A stretch of 64,000 bases of DNA from Chimonanthus salicifolius. Its lineage: Eukaryota; Streptophyta; Magnoliopsida; Laurales; Calycanthaceae. Both the position numbers and the translations under genes were made by a program. The stretch is taken from NCBI GenBank assembly GCA_013350335.1, contig CM023532.1:93555064-93619063 (forward strand), written 5' to 3'. Numbering within the stretch: position 1 is the stretch's first letter; each line of letters starts with the position of its first letter. This document shows, in pieces, positions 12,716 through 24,387 of the stretch. The notes below the pieces were generated by a model. It was not told the origin of the DNA. It ran no database searches and saw only the letters and a list, made by a program, of their open reading frames with translations.

Positions 12716-15700
12716 TGTAACGCCCGCCCTTTTTCACTGAAATCAGAGTCTATTTTTTTTTTAAATGCAAAGTGACAAAGGGCGCGGACGTCACGACGCG
12801 AGTTAAGTCCGAGCTTCTAAAGCCCGGCCCTTAACTGGCCAACCCTACGTGTGCGTGGAACGAAGTCCATGATGAACGGTTCACACGTAGACATAAACTC
12901 AAGGAACATTACATCGAGTGCGGAAAAAATTATAATAAAGACTATCCTACCAATTTCAGATAGCAGGGAAGATAACATTCATAATATTACCAAAATATCT
13001 CAACATCACAATGTCCAAAATAAAAACCAAAATATAGCAAATAATCTAAAATATTACATTTCCGACAAGCTAGGCTACTCAAATACATTTCCAAAACAAA
13101 TTTAAATAAATTAAGTAGTCGCCTCCCCAAGCTCTTAAGCTTGGCTTCCGTCGCGCCCCTCCGCTGTGCCATCTCCTGCGTCATCAGCTAGGGTAGAAGT
13201 AGGGCGTTAGACAACGCGCCCAGTAGGACTCCGAGTAGGGCTAACACATGGATTAGTGATAACAAAACATATAGATAATATCATAACGAAAAACCATAGA
13301 ATGAATGCTATGCCATGGGTGTCTGTGTTATGAATCCCACCCATCATCCATACTATCATGCTGTCATATCCCCCTTGACGGCAAAACCTCGTCAAGATAT
13401 AAACAATCACAAATCATTCCCCTGGACGACAAAACCTCGTCCAGATACAAACAATCACAAATCATTCCCCTAGACGGCAAAACCTCGTCCAGATATAAAC
13501 AATCACAAATCATCCCCCTTGACGACAAAACCTCGTCAAGATTTAAACAATCCCAAATCATTCCCCTGGACGGCAAAACCTCATCCAGATATAAACAATC
13601 ACAAATCATTCCCCTGGACGGCAAAACCTCGTCCAGATATAAACAATTACAAATCACATCCCCCTTGAAGGCAAAACCTCGTCAAGATATAAACAATAAC
13701 AAATCATTCCCCTGGACGGCAAAACCTCGTCCAGATATAAACAATCACAAATCATCCCCCTTGACATATCCCTCCCATGCCATGCATGAGATGTAGATGC
13801 CATATGCCATGTAATATATGTAACTCATAGTCATAAAACCCATCTTAAAACAATCCCATGATTATCAAAATTAATCAAAGGAAACTCATCACATAATACC
13901 AAAATCCAAAACCCATCTTAAAAACAACCACATGATTACCAAAATAAATTAAAGGAAGACATCACATAATACTAAATCCAAAACCCATTTTAAAACAAAT
14001 TATATAATTTCCAAAATAATTCAATGAAACCATCACTCAATCCATGGCTTACAAAAAGGTAGGAATCCTACCGAATACCGACTAGCGTCCTTTTTCGCTT
14101 CCGTTCGATGATCCAGTCACCGATCACGCATCGCTTGCGATGTCCGGTACCTTATTATACATTCATTATCAATTAGTCCATGTTTTTAACCATTATTAAG
14201 TCCATTAATCATACCTTGTGGGGTTCGGCCATACACCATGGCTGAACCTCACTGTATAGTTTTGTGGGTTCCGTTTAATCCATTAAATATTTTAATTATA
14301 TGAGTCCAAAACTCAGTCACCCTAGGCTTTATTAATCACATATAAAGTTATTACTTAGAGTCATTTAGTCCATGATCATCTCCCATGGGTTTCTTCATTT
14401 TTGCCAATATTTACGGTTTTGCCACTACCCTTCCATGGTTACTCATTCACTTAATCCATGCACATTTTTGTTCATAATTGATCCATACACTAGATCCATT
14501 AATGTTCCATAACTTCGGTTCGTTAATGACCCCTCAACCATGTCATAAGATCATTGAAATCAACCATTTAATTTACTTAACCTTTATTCATTTAACACAT
14601 ATATAACCCCATACTTAGCCCATCAATTGATCCATAGACTTGGATCCCTTAATGACTCCTTAGCCATAACATCATCACAAATTAGCCACTTGATTTTCTA
14701 ATCCCCATTAATTAATCCATATGCATTTACCTTAACCTTAGTCCATCAATTGGTTGACAAAATGGGCCCATTGATGTCTCATTAACCATGACACAACCAC
14801 ATTAGAAATCAACCATTTAATTAACCTAATATCCATCCATGTAAACATACTCATAACCCTATACCTAGCCCATCAAGTGGCTCATAAAAATGGGTCAAGG
14901 GTTCATCATTCATTGGTGACATTTAAGACCATAAAACATTAACCTTCATCCATGGATTCCCTCATTTAAAAACCACTTTAAAATTACTATTATTCTTTCA
15001 TTCAAAACCTTCAAAATCATTAATAACTAGTCCATTAGTGACCCATTTAATCATGCCATAATATCATTAAAACAACCCTTTTTTCTTAACTTAATCCACA
15101 TTAATTAACCACATACATAAACCCTTTCTTAACCCACAAAAATGACTTATAATCAAATCATCATTCTTAGCCACACCTTGGGTCCATAATTGACCCATCA
15201 CCCATATCACAAGATCATTTACATCAGCCATTTAATTTAACCTAAACTCCATTCATTTAAACATATACATACACATTAGTCTTATGCCAAAAATGATCTA
15301 CCATTGGGTTCATTAAAAATCAGCCCCTTTTAACTTAACCAAATCCCCATTTTCCTTAGTCTTTGGTTACACATTAGATTCATCATAAGTCCCTCCATTG
15401 AGAGAACCTAAACCATACATTTGATTCATCATTCCTTAATCACATTTAAGTCCATTAACTTCACCACATTCCCATCACAACTATCAACATTAGGTTCACT
15501 TTGGTTCATCAACACCACCAATATTCCCCATTTATTTTTCCATTATTTTACACCCACTAAATCCACCATTTCATTACCATAGGGTTCGGCCATACAGCAT
15601 GGCCGAACCCATGGTTCACTGTTCATCATTCATTTGTAATATTTAAGACCATGAATGACCATTAACCTTTCTCTATGGATTCCCTCACTTACAACCCTTA

Positions 15701-17354
15701 AAAAACTTTCCTTAACATAACCCATTTAAAACTTTTAAACCATCAACACCCTTGCATGTTCTTGATCCTTAAAACCCTTTAAGCTAACCAACATTTCCTT
15801 ATTTAAAATCCTTTCAAAATTACTACATTTAATCATTTATCACTAACAACCCTAAATCATTCTCCATGCTTCCATTCTTATAAACCCTAATACATAAATC
15901 AATCATCTACCATGGCTTTAAACCTTAAAACCCTAATTAAATTCATCCATCATTTACCATGGGGTTCGGCCATACTACATGGCCGAGCCCTATGGCCTTT
16001 GATTTCTTTACCAATCCTCACCTTCAAAAAATTTACATATCTCCATTGCTTAAATAATTGAAATACCTAATGTACTTAATCCATTTATTTTTTCTTAACC
16101 CTAATTTATCCACTTTGTCCATTTTTCATTTCATCTTTTGAATGGATTTTAAATCCAAGGCCATGATATTTTGGCCACATTAAATCCAAGAAATGGACCC
16201 ATTTCTAAACCTTAAAAAAAAAAAAAAAATCCAATCTCTTGTTTAAAAAAAATACTCACAATCCGTCGTCTCCTCCGACGTTTCCTTCTCCTCTCGGATC
16301 CCTTGGCCTTCTCTTCTCTTCTTCTCCTTGATTAGTTGGCTAAGATATGCTTAACCCAATGGAAAACCCCAATACTTGGGTCGGCTAAGATAAGGTTAAA
16401 TTTGAGAGAGGGAAGGGAGGAGAAGATGGGGGTAACTAACCCAAGGTCTTGATCTTGGAGTGATGGGCCCAAGTTTGCACTTCTCCTCTCTTTTCTTCTC
16501 TTCTTCTCTTCCTTTCTTAATTTTCTTCTTCTCTTTTCCTTGGATGTAGGGGACGGCTATGGGAGAGTGAAACGAAAGTGGGAGAGATGGAGAAATTAAG
16601 ATAAAGATGGGATGAGATGAAAAGATCTCATTTGGTGGCTTAAAATACACTCCACCCTTTATTTCCCACCAACAAGCCTAAGATATTTTTCATGCTTTTT
16701 GACCCAACCAACACTAGCCAACGTTTTTTACATGTTTGGAATGGATTGTTTGGTCTTCCCATTTGACCATTTGACCATTCTTTAACTTAGCTTAATTAAC
16801 TAATTAATTAATTGGATCATTAGGTTAAGTTAATTAATTCCCACTTTAACTTAATTCCATCTACTTAAATTGCCTTCATACATCCACCCATGGTTGACCA
16901 ATTCAACCATGGTGGCCGGCCCCACCAATCCTTGGTCCACACGCCACCTCATTTGGGTGAGGTGGAGGTGGGTCCCATTTGGCATTGTTTCCTAGGTCTA
17001 ATTAATACTAACTTAGGTGATTAAAAATCAATTCAATCCACTTCCCTTAGTGGATCACCATTGGGCCCATGGCCCAATTAAGTTCTCTCCTACCCATTTA
17101 CCTTAGAGTTTGCATTATTTTGACCCATTGAGTCCCAAATGGGTATTGGGCCCAATTTGACTATCCTTGGCCCAATTTGACCATCATTGACCATTAAGAT
17201 AAATTAAATCCAATCCATGGTCCCTTGGGCCATCTTTGGGCCTTTATCCAAATTTTGATCCATTTACAATCTATTCCATCAATTTTCCCAATTTCCATCA
17301 TTAAAATAAATAATATCCACATTTATATTGATTTAAAAATTTCGGGCTATTACA
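12716..17354 (-). mobile_element. 3' LTR of element B, inserted in A's LTR
   Basis: On the minus strand it runs from TGTAATAGCCCGAAATT to GGGCGGGCGTTACA, 4639 bp, the longest LTR here. It lies next to a PPT-like purine stretch and the end of pol at 17355 and beyond. It interrupts A's 3' LTR inside the GGTGGTGGTT/AACCACCACC hairpin; the left target copy is TAAAC (12711-12715), and the right copy was lost with the deletion. Palindromes lie at 14222, 15583 and 15963, and a 48-bp array at 13366-13770. Confidence 0.85.
13366..13770 (-). repeat. 48-bp minisatellite in element B LTR
   Basis: There are eight full units and one broken unit. Stem types CTTGACG/CGTCAAG and CTGGACG/CGTCCAG occur in an order different from the arrays in A. 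Imperfect units are CTAGACG with CGTCCAG (unit 3), CTGGACG with CATCCAG (unit 5) and CTTGAAG with CGTCAAG (unit 7). The array ends abruptly inside a ninth unit at CTTGACATATCC. Confidence 0.95.
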
Positions 17355-17416
17355 ATACAATCCTCTTTTGAAATTTTCGTCCCGAAAATTCGAGCGAAGT
17401 AGAGGTTCAAAAAAAC

Positions 17417-17684
17417 TCACACAAAGAACTCCGGATGAGCGGCTCTCATCTCTGATTCAAGCTCCCAGGTGGTTTCCTCATTGCCATGTCGTTCCCATAC
17501 CACCTTGACGAACTGAATGGCGCGGTTCCGTAGCACCCTTTTGTTTGCTCCCGATCACTCTGACCGACTCCTCCACATATATCACGTCGCTTTGTACCTC
17601 GACGTCTTGTACGTTCAATACATGTGAAGGATCGGGGTTGTACTTCCTCAACATGGACACATGAAGTACATCATGTAAAGATGA
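17417..17684 (-). pseudogene. pol: 3' end of pol of element B (chromodomain remnant)
   Basis: On the minus strand this encodes the last part of a Ty3/gypsy polyprotein: a segment VSMLRKYNPDPSHV followed by a chromodomain-like tail with the aromatic WELES motif, ending at a TGA at 17417-17419. It matches the end of element E's pol at 54112-54370 closely. A one-base shift in the run AAAGGGTG breaks the chromodomain frame. The homology to pol stops at about 17684, where the sequence jumps into LTR C in the opposite orientation. The rest of B's pol, gag and 5' LTR is missing. Confidence 0.85.
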
Positions 17685-20286
17685 TTTATAAAGGTTTTAA
17701 ATGAATGGGTATTAGTGATTTTTAAAAGCGAGGGAAACAATGATAAAAACCATGGAGAGTGATTGGTGCATTTAGAAGTACTTAGACCATAGTAAGGATG
17801 AAGGAATGTTGGCAACTTCAATGGATTTTAAATGTAGTTAGTAATGATCAAAATTGATGATTTAAATGCATGATGTAAACCTCCTCATGGGAGGGCTTAT
17901 TATGGATCTAAATGTGGTGAGAAAGACCCAAGGAAAAATGGGGATTAGGTTGAATTAAAGGGGCTGATTTTAATAAAAACCCATGACCCAATTTATGAGC
18001 CATTTGATGGGCTAAACTTGGGATTATGTATGTGGTTAGATGAATGGAAAAATTAGGCTAAGTTAAGGACTAATTTGTTAATGTGCATACCATGGTTGAT
18101 GGAACATTAATGGATCTAGTGTATGGATCAATTATGAACAAAAATGTACATGGATTAAGTGAATGAGTAACCATGTAAGGGTAGTGGTAAAACCGTAAAT
18201 ATTGGCCAAAATGAAGAACCCCATGGGAGGTGACCATGGACTTAGTTGTTTTTAAGATGACCTTATGTATGGTTAAATAAAGCCTAGGGTGGCTGGTTTT
18301 TAGACTCATGTAATTAAAATAATTAATATGGTTTAGGGATTAAATGGGACCCACGAACCTAACTAGTAGGGTTCGGCCATGGTGTATGGCTGAACCCCAC
18401 TAAGGCTTAGATAATGGACTTAGACGTGATTTAAAACATGAATCTAATTGATAATATGTAATAAGGTACCGGACATCGTAAGTGGTGCACGATCGGCGAC
18501 CGGGTTTGTGGACGGAGAAACGCAAAGGAACGTTAGTCAGTATTCGGTAGGATTCCTACCTTTATGTAAACCATGGATTATGTGTGATGTATGGGTTTTC
18601 CTTGATTTATTTTGGTAAGCATATGATTGTCTTAAGATGGGTTTTAAGGCTATGATGTGTAATAGCCCGAATTTTCGAATCAATATATATTTGGCGTTTA
18701 TTGATTTTAAATTGAATTTTGATATGATGGAATACCACATGGATCAAAAGTTGGGACAAGGGTCCAAGAATGGCCAATTGGGCCACAAATTGGATGAAAT
18801 CCATTTAATGGGTCAATGAGAAGTAATTGGGTCAAAGATAGTCAATTTGAGTCAAAGTGGGCCCGATCACCATGTGGGACCCAATGGATCAAAATTGGTC
18901 CAAACCCTAAGGTAAAGGGGTAGAAAATAATCGGTTGGGCCGTGGGCCCAATGGTGGGCCAATTAATTTAAAAAGGGTGATTTGGAATTAAAACCCCTAA
19001 GTTAGTAATGAAATGAAATAATATGACCAAATGGGGCCCACCTCCACCTCACCAATTGAGGTGGCGTGTGGACCAAGGAAAAAGTGGGGCCAACCATCAT
19101 AGTTGACTTGGTCAACCATGGATAAATTGAGAGGACTAAGGTGGATTAAGGTGAATTAAATTGATTAAAATTATTGTAAAAGGATTTAAGTTAAAATCAA
19201 TAACATGGCCAGGTGGGGCCCACCTCCACCTCATCAGGTGAGGTGGCGGGTGGGGTAGGTATAGGTGGGGGCCGTCCACCATGGTTGACTTGGTCAACCA
19301 TGGGTGGATTTCTTAGAGAAATAAATTAATGAAATTAAATTAGATAAGAATTAATTAACCTAAATGATCCAATTAATTAAACTAATTAGATTGGTCAACT
19401 CTGGGTCTATGGAAGAAGTCAAATGGTGGTTTTATCTAGACCAAAACCACTCTAAGAAACACAAACCACCTAAGAAAAAACACAAAATCACCATGGACTT
19501 AGGGTGGTGGTTTTATCCCAACCACCACCACTCCAAACATGGTGACCCATACCTAGCCATGAGTGGGTCAAATGGTCAAGGTTGGAAGACTCAAACCACC
19601 CATGTGCAAACACCAAAAATCGTTGGCTTGGTGGTGGTTTGGTCTCAACCACCACCACCAAGGTCAAGGGAGGCCATACTTGGGTTGGTGGGGGGAATGA
19701 TGATGATGGAGTATGGTTGGGTCAACCAAAGGAGGTGAACTTTTGATCTCATTCCCCTCTCTCCCTCTTCACCTCACACACCAAGAAAAAAATGTCTCTC
19801 CACCTTGCCAAAAGAAAAGAGAAGAGAACTTAGAAGAAGAAGAGAAGAAAAGAGAAGGGGAGAACAAGTCTTGGTCCATCCCCTCAAGATCAAAGGCTTA
19901 GATCTTGTTTTTCATCATCATCCCCTCTTCCCCCCTCCCAAACCTAACTCTACCTTAGCCGATCCAAGCATGTCCCACCATTGATCAAGCTCATCTAGCC
20001 GATCAAACAAGGAGAGGAAGGAGAAAAGAGGCCAAGGAAGTTGATGGGAGCGACAAAGACCGGAGGAGTCGTCGGATCGTAAGTATGCTCTAAACAAGAA
20101 ATTTATTATTTAGGGTTTAAGTTTTGGAATCCATCCTTGCCATATGATGGTGGCCAAATTATTTTAGGCTATGGAATGGATCTAAAATCCATCAAATGGA
20201 AGGTTAAGAAATGGATTAGGGATGCTTTATATTCAAATTTTTAAGCATGGAGAGTATGGAATTTTTAATGATTGAATGGACCATAG

Positions 20287-21372
20287 GGTTCGGCCATGTA
20301 GCATGGCCGAACCCCATGGTAAATGGTGATGAATTTATTAAGATGGAAAGGTTTAAAAATTATGGAGAATGGTTAATGATGTTAAGGCTTTAAAATGATT
20401 AGAAGTTGATGATTTTTTTTAAAGGAGTATTTAAATAAGAAAAATTATGAGATATGTAAATGATTTCAAGTAACCTCAAAAATGATGGAGGCATGACATT
20501 TTTAGGAAATCATGGACTATAGGGTTCGGCCATACAAGGTGGCCGAACCCCATGGTTAGTGATTTTGAATTTTTGTGTTTTATAAGAATGGAAGTATGGA
20601 GAGTAGTTAATGAAAGTTAGGTTTCAAATGATTAAAAGTGGGTGATTTTAAAGGATTGTTAAAATGAGAAAATCATGAGGAAATGTTGGTGATCTTAATA
20701 GACTTTAAGTGTAGTTAGTGTTGATTGAAAAGAGGTGATCAAAGTGTATGATATGGTTTTAAAGGGCCAAAAGGAATGAAGGTAAGTGATTTTAAAATGA
20801 ATTATTTTTGGGACAAAATAATGGTCTTAAATAGCACCCATGAAGGTGAGCCATGAACCATGGGTTCGGCCATGGTGTATGGCCGAACCCTATGGTGATA
20901 AATTGGTGATTTTTTTTAATGAAGGTAAAAGGAATGAAAAATGATGGAAAGAGATGATAAATTTAAATGGATTTATGAGTAAGTATGTGATGTTTTAAAT
21001 GGGATGAAAATGGAGACTTGAATGGATAAATTTAAATTCATTGGAGATTGGATTAAAAGGAGTAAAATGGACCCAAGAAAATGAAGATAGGGTACCATGG
21101 GTTCGGCCATGGTATATGGCCGAACCCATGATCCCTTTGTGGGCCACCTTGAGGGCCAAATATGGAATAATATATGGGACTAAATGTTTTGCAAAATTAA
21201 TTGGATAAGTGGCTGACTTTAGGTACATGATGTCATGGTTAGGGAATCACAAATGGGCCCAAGTTTATGGGTCAAATACGAATTCAAAATGTACATGGAA
21301 GAGGAGCGGCAAAACCGTAATTTATAGCCACTTTGAAGAACCATGGGTTCGGCCATGGTACATGGCCGAACC
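20287..21372 (+). repeat. Five GGTTCGGCCAT palindromes
   Basis: Copies lie at 20287-20313, 20523-20549, 20863-20889, 21100-21126 and 21346-21372, spaced about 240-340 bp apart in otherwise unique sequence. Arms are GGTTCGGCCAT and ATGGCCGAACC (the 20523 copy has a variant loop side). Flanking bases often extend the stem, for example CATGG outside one arm and CCATG outside the other. Confidence 0.9.
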
Positions 21373-21975
21373 CTATGTGGATTAGAAGTAAAATTCGATG
21401 CAATATGAATGACGAAAAGGAATGTATAGATGCTGCGTTTTAGGCTCGCCCATTTGAATATTCGAAATGGTCAAAATCGGATTTATGTATGTGATTTAAA
21501 CCAATGGATAATGGGCTAAGTTAAGGGCCGATTTTCGATAAACTTATAATGTATTTAAAGATCATTGAATGGATCTAGGTTTATGATTAGTTAGGAACTC
21601 AATCATGGATAACGTATGGACTAATTCGGTAAATGTAATAAGGTATCGGACGTCGCAAACGGTACGCGATCGGCGACCGGATTAACGAGCGGAAAACGTA
21701 ACGGAACGCGACACGGTATTCGGTAGGATTCCTACCTCTTTGTAAGCGATGGATATGTGATGGTGTTTTAAATTATTTTGATTTGGTTCATGATGGATTT
21801 ATGATTATGATTTATCTTATGATGAGTTTTAAGTTATGAATCATATGGATTATATTTTAATATTATGCATTATATGGCTATGTATGATATGTTGAGTATA
21901 TGGATTACATATATATTACATAGCATAATGCACTACATCTCGTGCATGGCATGGGCGGAAAAAAAATAAACAAAT

Positions 21976-22147
21976 CGGAGTCCATGCTCCGTCGGGGCGA
22001 CCGAGAAGCAAACATGGGGATATTTGAGGGGCCATAACCGGAGTCCATGCTCCGTCGGGGCGACCGAGAATCAGACATGGGGATAGCCTGAGGGCTATAA
22101 CCGGAGTCCATGCTCCGTCAGGGCGACCGAGAAGCAAACATGGGGAT
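21976..22147 (+). repeat. Three 63-bp tandem units with CGGAGTCCATGCTCCG
   Basis: Units begin at 21976, 22039 and 22102. Each contains CGGAGTCCATGCTCCG, itself an imperfect hairpin (GGAG...CTCC), then GTCGGGGCGAC, a second small hairpin (GTCG...CGAC), and AAGCAAACATGGGG. The same box, as GGACGCCCCGACGGAG in reverse, occurs in every LTR family of the window. Confidence 0.9.
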
Positions 22148-23008
22148 AATACATTGTATGATCATACGGATGATGGGTGGGACACATGACATAGGCACCC
22201 ATGGCATAACATTCATCACATGCTTATTTTGTTATATGTTATTTTATCGATATATGTGTTATCACTAATCCATGTGCTAGCCCTACTCGGAGTCCTACTG
22301 GGCGCGTTGACTAACGCCCTACTTCTACCCTAGCTGATGACGCAGGGGATGGCAGAAGCGGTGGACATGACAGGAGCCAAGCTTAGGAGCTTGGGCAGCG
22401 CAGTCTTAGTTTATTTACGTTTACATTTTGGAGATGTAATTTTAAAGTAACTTAGCTTGCTGGGTTGTATAAGTTTACATTTCTTGCGATGGTTTGGACG
22501 TTACTTATGGACGATTATATTTTGTGATATAAATATGAACATAGGGGCATTTTGGTAATTCAATGTTGTATCTTCCCTTCTATCTAAAAACCGGTAGGAT
22601 AGACTCTATTATCATGTTCCGCAATAACTATAATCCGCGAGCTTGCTTCCTACGCGTGAACTATTCTCGTGGACTTAGCTCCGCGCACACGTGGGGTTGG
22701 CCAGTTAAGGGTCGGGCTTTAGAAGCTCGGACTTAACTCGCGTCGTGGCGTCTGCGCCCTCTCTCACTCTTCTATTTAAAAAAAAAAAATAGACTCTGAT
22801 TTTCAGAAAATGGGTGAAAAAGGGCGGGACGTTACATGATGTGTATATTGAGGCTTTGCTTAATCTATTTTGATAATCAAATTATATGTTTTATTGATGG
22901 GATTTTAAATGCCATGGTTTGTTGCTATCATATATATTACATGGCATATGGCATCTACATCTCATGCATGACATGGGAGGGATATGGTATGGGAAGGATG
23001 AAATGAAA

Positions 23009-23235
23009 CCGGAGTCCATGCTCCGTCGGGGCGACCGAGAAGCAAGCATGGGGATATCTTGATGTGTTTCATCCATCAAGAGGGATATTATGAAATGAAA
23101 CCGGAGTCCATGCTCCGTCGGGGCGACCGAGAAGCAAGCATGGGGATATCTTGATGTGTTTCATCCATCAAGAGGGATATTATGAGATATAACCGGAGTC
23201 CATGCTCCGTCGGGGTGACCGAGAAGCAAATATGG
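23009..23235 (+). repeat. Three 92-bp tandem units in LTR C
   Basis: CCGGAGTCCATGCTCCG starts at 23009, 23101 and 23193, a 92-bp period. The first two units end with TCTTGATG, a short loop and CATCAAGAG, again a hairpin. The third unit changes directly into the 48-bp array. Confidence 0.9.
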
Positions 23236-23516
23236 GGACACCTTGGCGAGGCTTTGCCGTCAAGGGGGATGATTTGTGATTGTTTATACCTTGACGAGGC
23301 TTTGCCGTCAAGGGGGATGATTTGTGATTGTTTATATCTTGACGAGGTATTGCCGTCAAGGGGGATGATTTGTGATTGTTTACACCTTGACGAGGTTTTG
23401 CCGTCAAGGGGGATGATGTGTGACTGTTTATATCTTGACGAGGTTTTGCCGTCAAGGGGGAATGATTTGTAATTGTTTATATCTTGACGAGGTCTTTCCG
23501 TCAAGCGGGATATGGC
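23236..23516 (+). repeat. 48-bp minisatellite in LTR C
   Basis: About six units lie in sense orientation. All stems are of the CTTGACG/CGTCAAG type (one reads CTTGGCG), whereas arrays in A and B mix this with the CTGGACG/CGTCCAG type. In one frame the sense strand reads LDEVLPSRGMICDCLY repeatedly. Confidence 0.95.
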
Positions 23517-24153
23517 ATCTTGACGGTATGGATGATGGGTGGGACACATGACATAAAACACCCATGACATGGCATTCATTTTATGGTTTTCATTATATTA
23601 TACCTATGTGCTTTTTAACACTAATCCATGTGTTAGCCCTACTCGGAGTCCTACTGGGCACGTTGTCTAACGCCCTACTTTTACCCTAGCTGATGACGGA
23701 CACGAATGATGAGACGGGAGCCAAGCTTAGGAGCTTGGGGGAGCGAACTATTTAGTTTATTTAATTTATTTTGGAAATGTAATTTGAATAGCTTAACTCG
23801 TCGGAATGTAATAATTTAGATTACTTACTATGGTTTGGATTTTATTTTAGACATTATCATTTTGAAGTAAATTAGTAATTTTAAATGATGTAATCTTCCC
23901 TGCTATCTAGAAATTGTTAGGATAGTCTCTATATTATAATTCCGCACTTAGTTTAATATTCCGTAAGCTTTCTTCTATGTGTGAACCGTTCTTCGTGGAC
24001 TTAGTTCCACGTACACGTAGGGTTGGCCAGTTAAGGGCCGGGCTTTAGAAGCTTGGACTTAACTCGCGTCGTGACGTCCACGCCCTTTGTCACTCTTTAT
24101 TTCAAAAAAAATAAAATAGACTCTGATTTCGGTGAAAAGGGGCGGGCGTTATA

Positions 24154-24387
24154 ACTTTTATTATGGAACCGTTGTATCTATTCGGGGATCGACATACCCA
24201 CCAATTGTCGTCATCGTCTACCAATAGGGAACACTAGTAAGTGTAGTGGACGTTTGTTGTACTAAAGTGCTAATAACATACGTGAAGGCAGTAGGTATAA
24301 GAGAGTGGAATGCTCCCAAATTAAAGATCGCATAAGCATATGAACTACAAACTGCTGCATACCTTGAATTACCGAATGATCCATTGT
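24154..24387 (-). pseudogene. Protease-region remnant of element A
   Basis: Read on the minus strand after the gag stop, this matches F's gag-to-protease region (about 62060-62270). The match starts with a segment like DHSVIQGM and continues through the place where F has the active-site DSGAS motif; here that motif is degraded (GATTCTGGAGC in F, AATTTGGGAGC here) and frames are broken. It ends at the insertion point of LTR C. No function is expected. Confidence 0.7.

Larger units (their letters stand above)
20079..22345 (+). other. Putative LTR-borne intron
   Basis: The donor-like sequence GGATC|GTAAGTATG sits right after a conserved GGAGGAGTCGTCGG box. The acceptor-like CTTCTACCCTAGCTGATGACGCAG|GGG has a pyrimidine-rich lead-in. 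The same pair is found in F (58296-59941), in the 39999 solo LTR (41859-43674) and, on the minus strand, in A's 5' LTR (32967 to 26782). The interval holds all the dispersed palindromes and the tandem arrays. Splicing is inferred from sequence only. Confidence 0.5.
18658..22836 (+). mobile_element. Solo LTR inserted in LTR C
   Basis: It runs from TGTAATAGCCCGAATTTTCG to GGGCGGGACGTTACA, 4179 bp, with perfect TGATG duplications at 18653-18657 and 22837-22841. It is the clearest complete copy of the LTR plan in sense orientation: GTTGACTTGGTCAAC and CCACCTCA hairpins (19040-19310), GGTGGTTTTATCCCAACCACC-type hairpins (19500-19670), an AG-rich leader, donor GTAAGTATG at 20079, five GGTTCGGCCAT palindromes, the GGTAGGATTCCTACC box near 21723, a three-unit repeat at 21976, acceptor CGCAG at 22341-22345, the CCAAGCTTAGGAGCTTGG hairpin near 22378 and the 3' hairpin at 22703-22738. 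Confidence 0.95.
17685..24153 (+). mobile_element. LTR C, 5'-truncated, split by a solo LTR
   Basis: The portions are 17685-18657 and 22842-24153. The 3' end reads GGGGCGGGCGTTATA, the expected TTACA with one changed base. The 5' part is cut away at the junction with B's pol. It contains a palindrome at 18370-18396, the GGTAGGATTCCTACC box near 18547, two kinds of tandem repeats (23009-23235 and 23236-23516), an acceptor-like site near 23690, a CCAAGCTTAGGAGCTTGG hairpin near 23722 and the 3' hairpin near 24028. At 24154 it abuts A's protease remnant. Whether it was a solo LTR or part of a whole element cannot be told. Confidence 0.8.

Noticed and set aside
13305..13796. 163-codon open frame over the array in B
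   Set aside because: Same cause; it is antisense to the LTR and ends at the array border. Only the sense-frame peptide is kept as a weak hypothesis.
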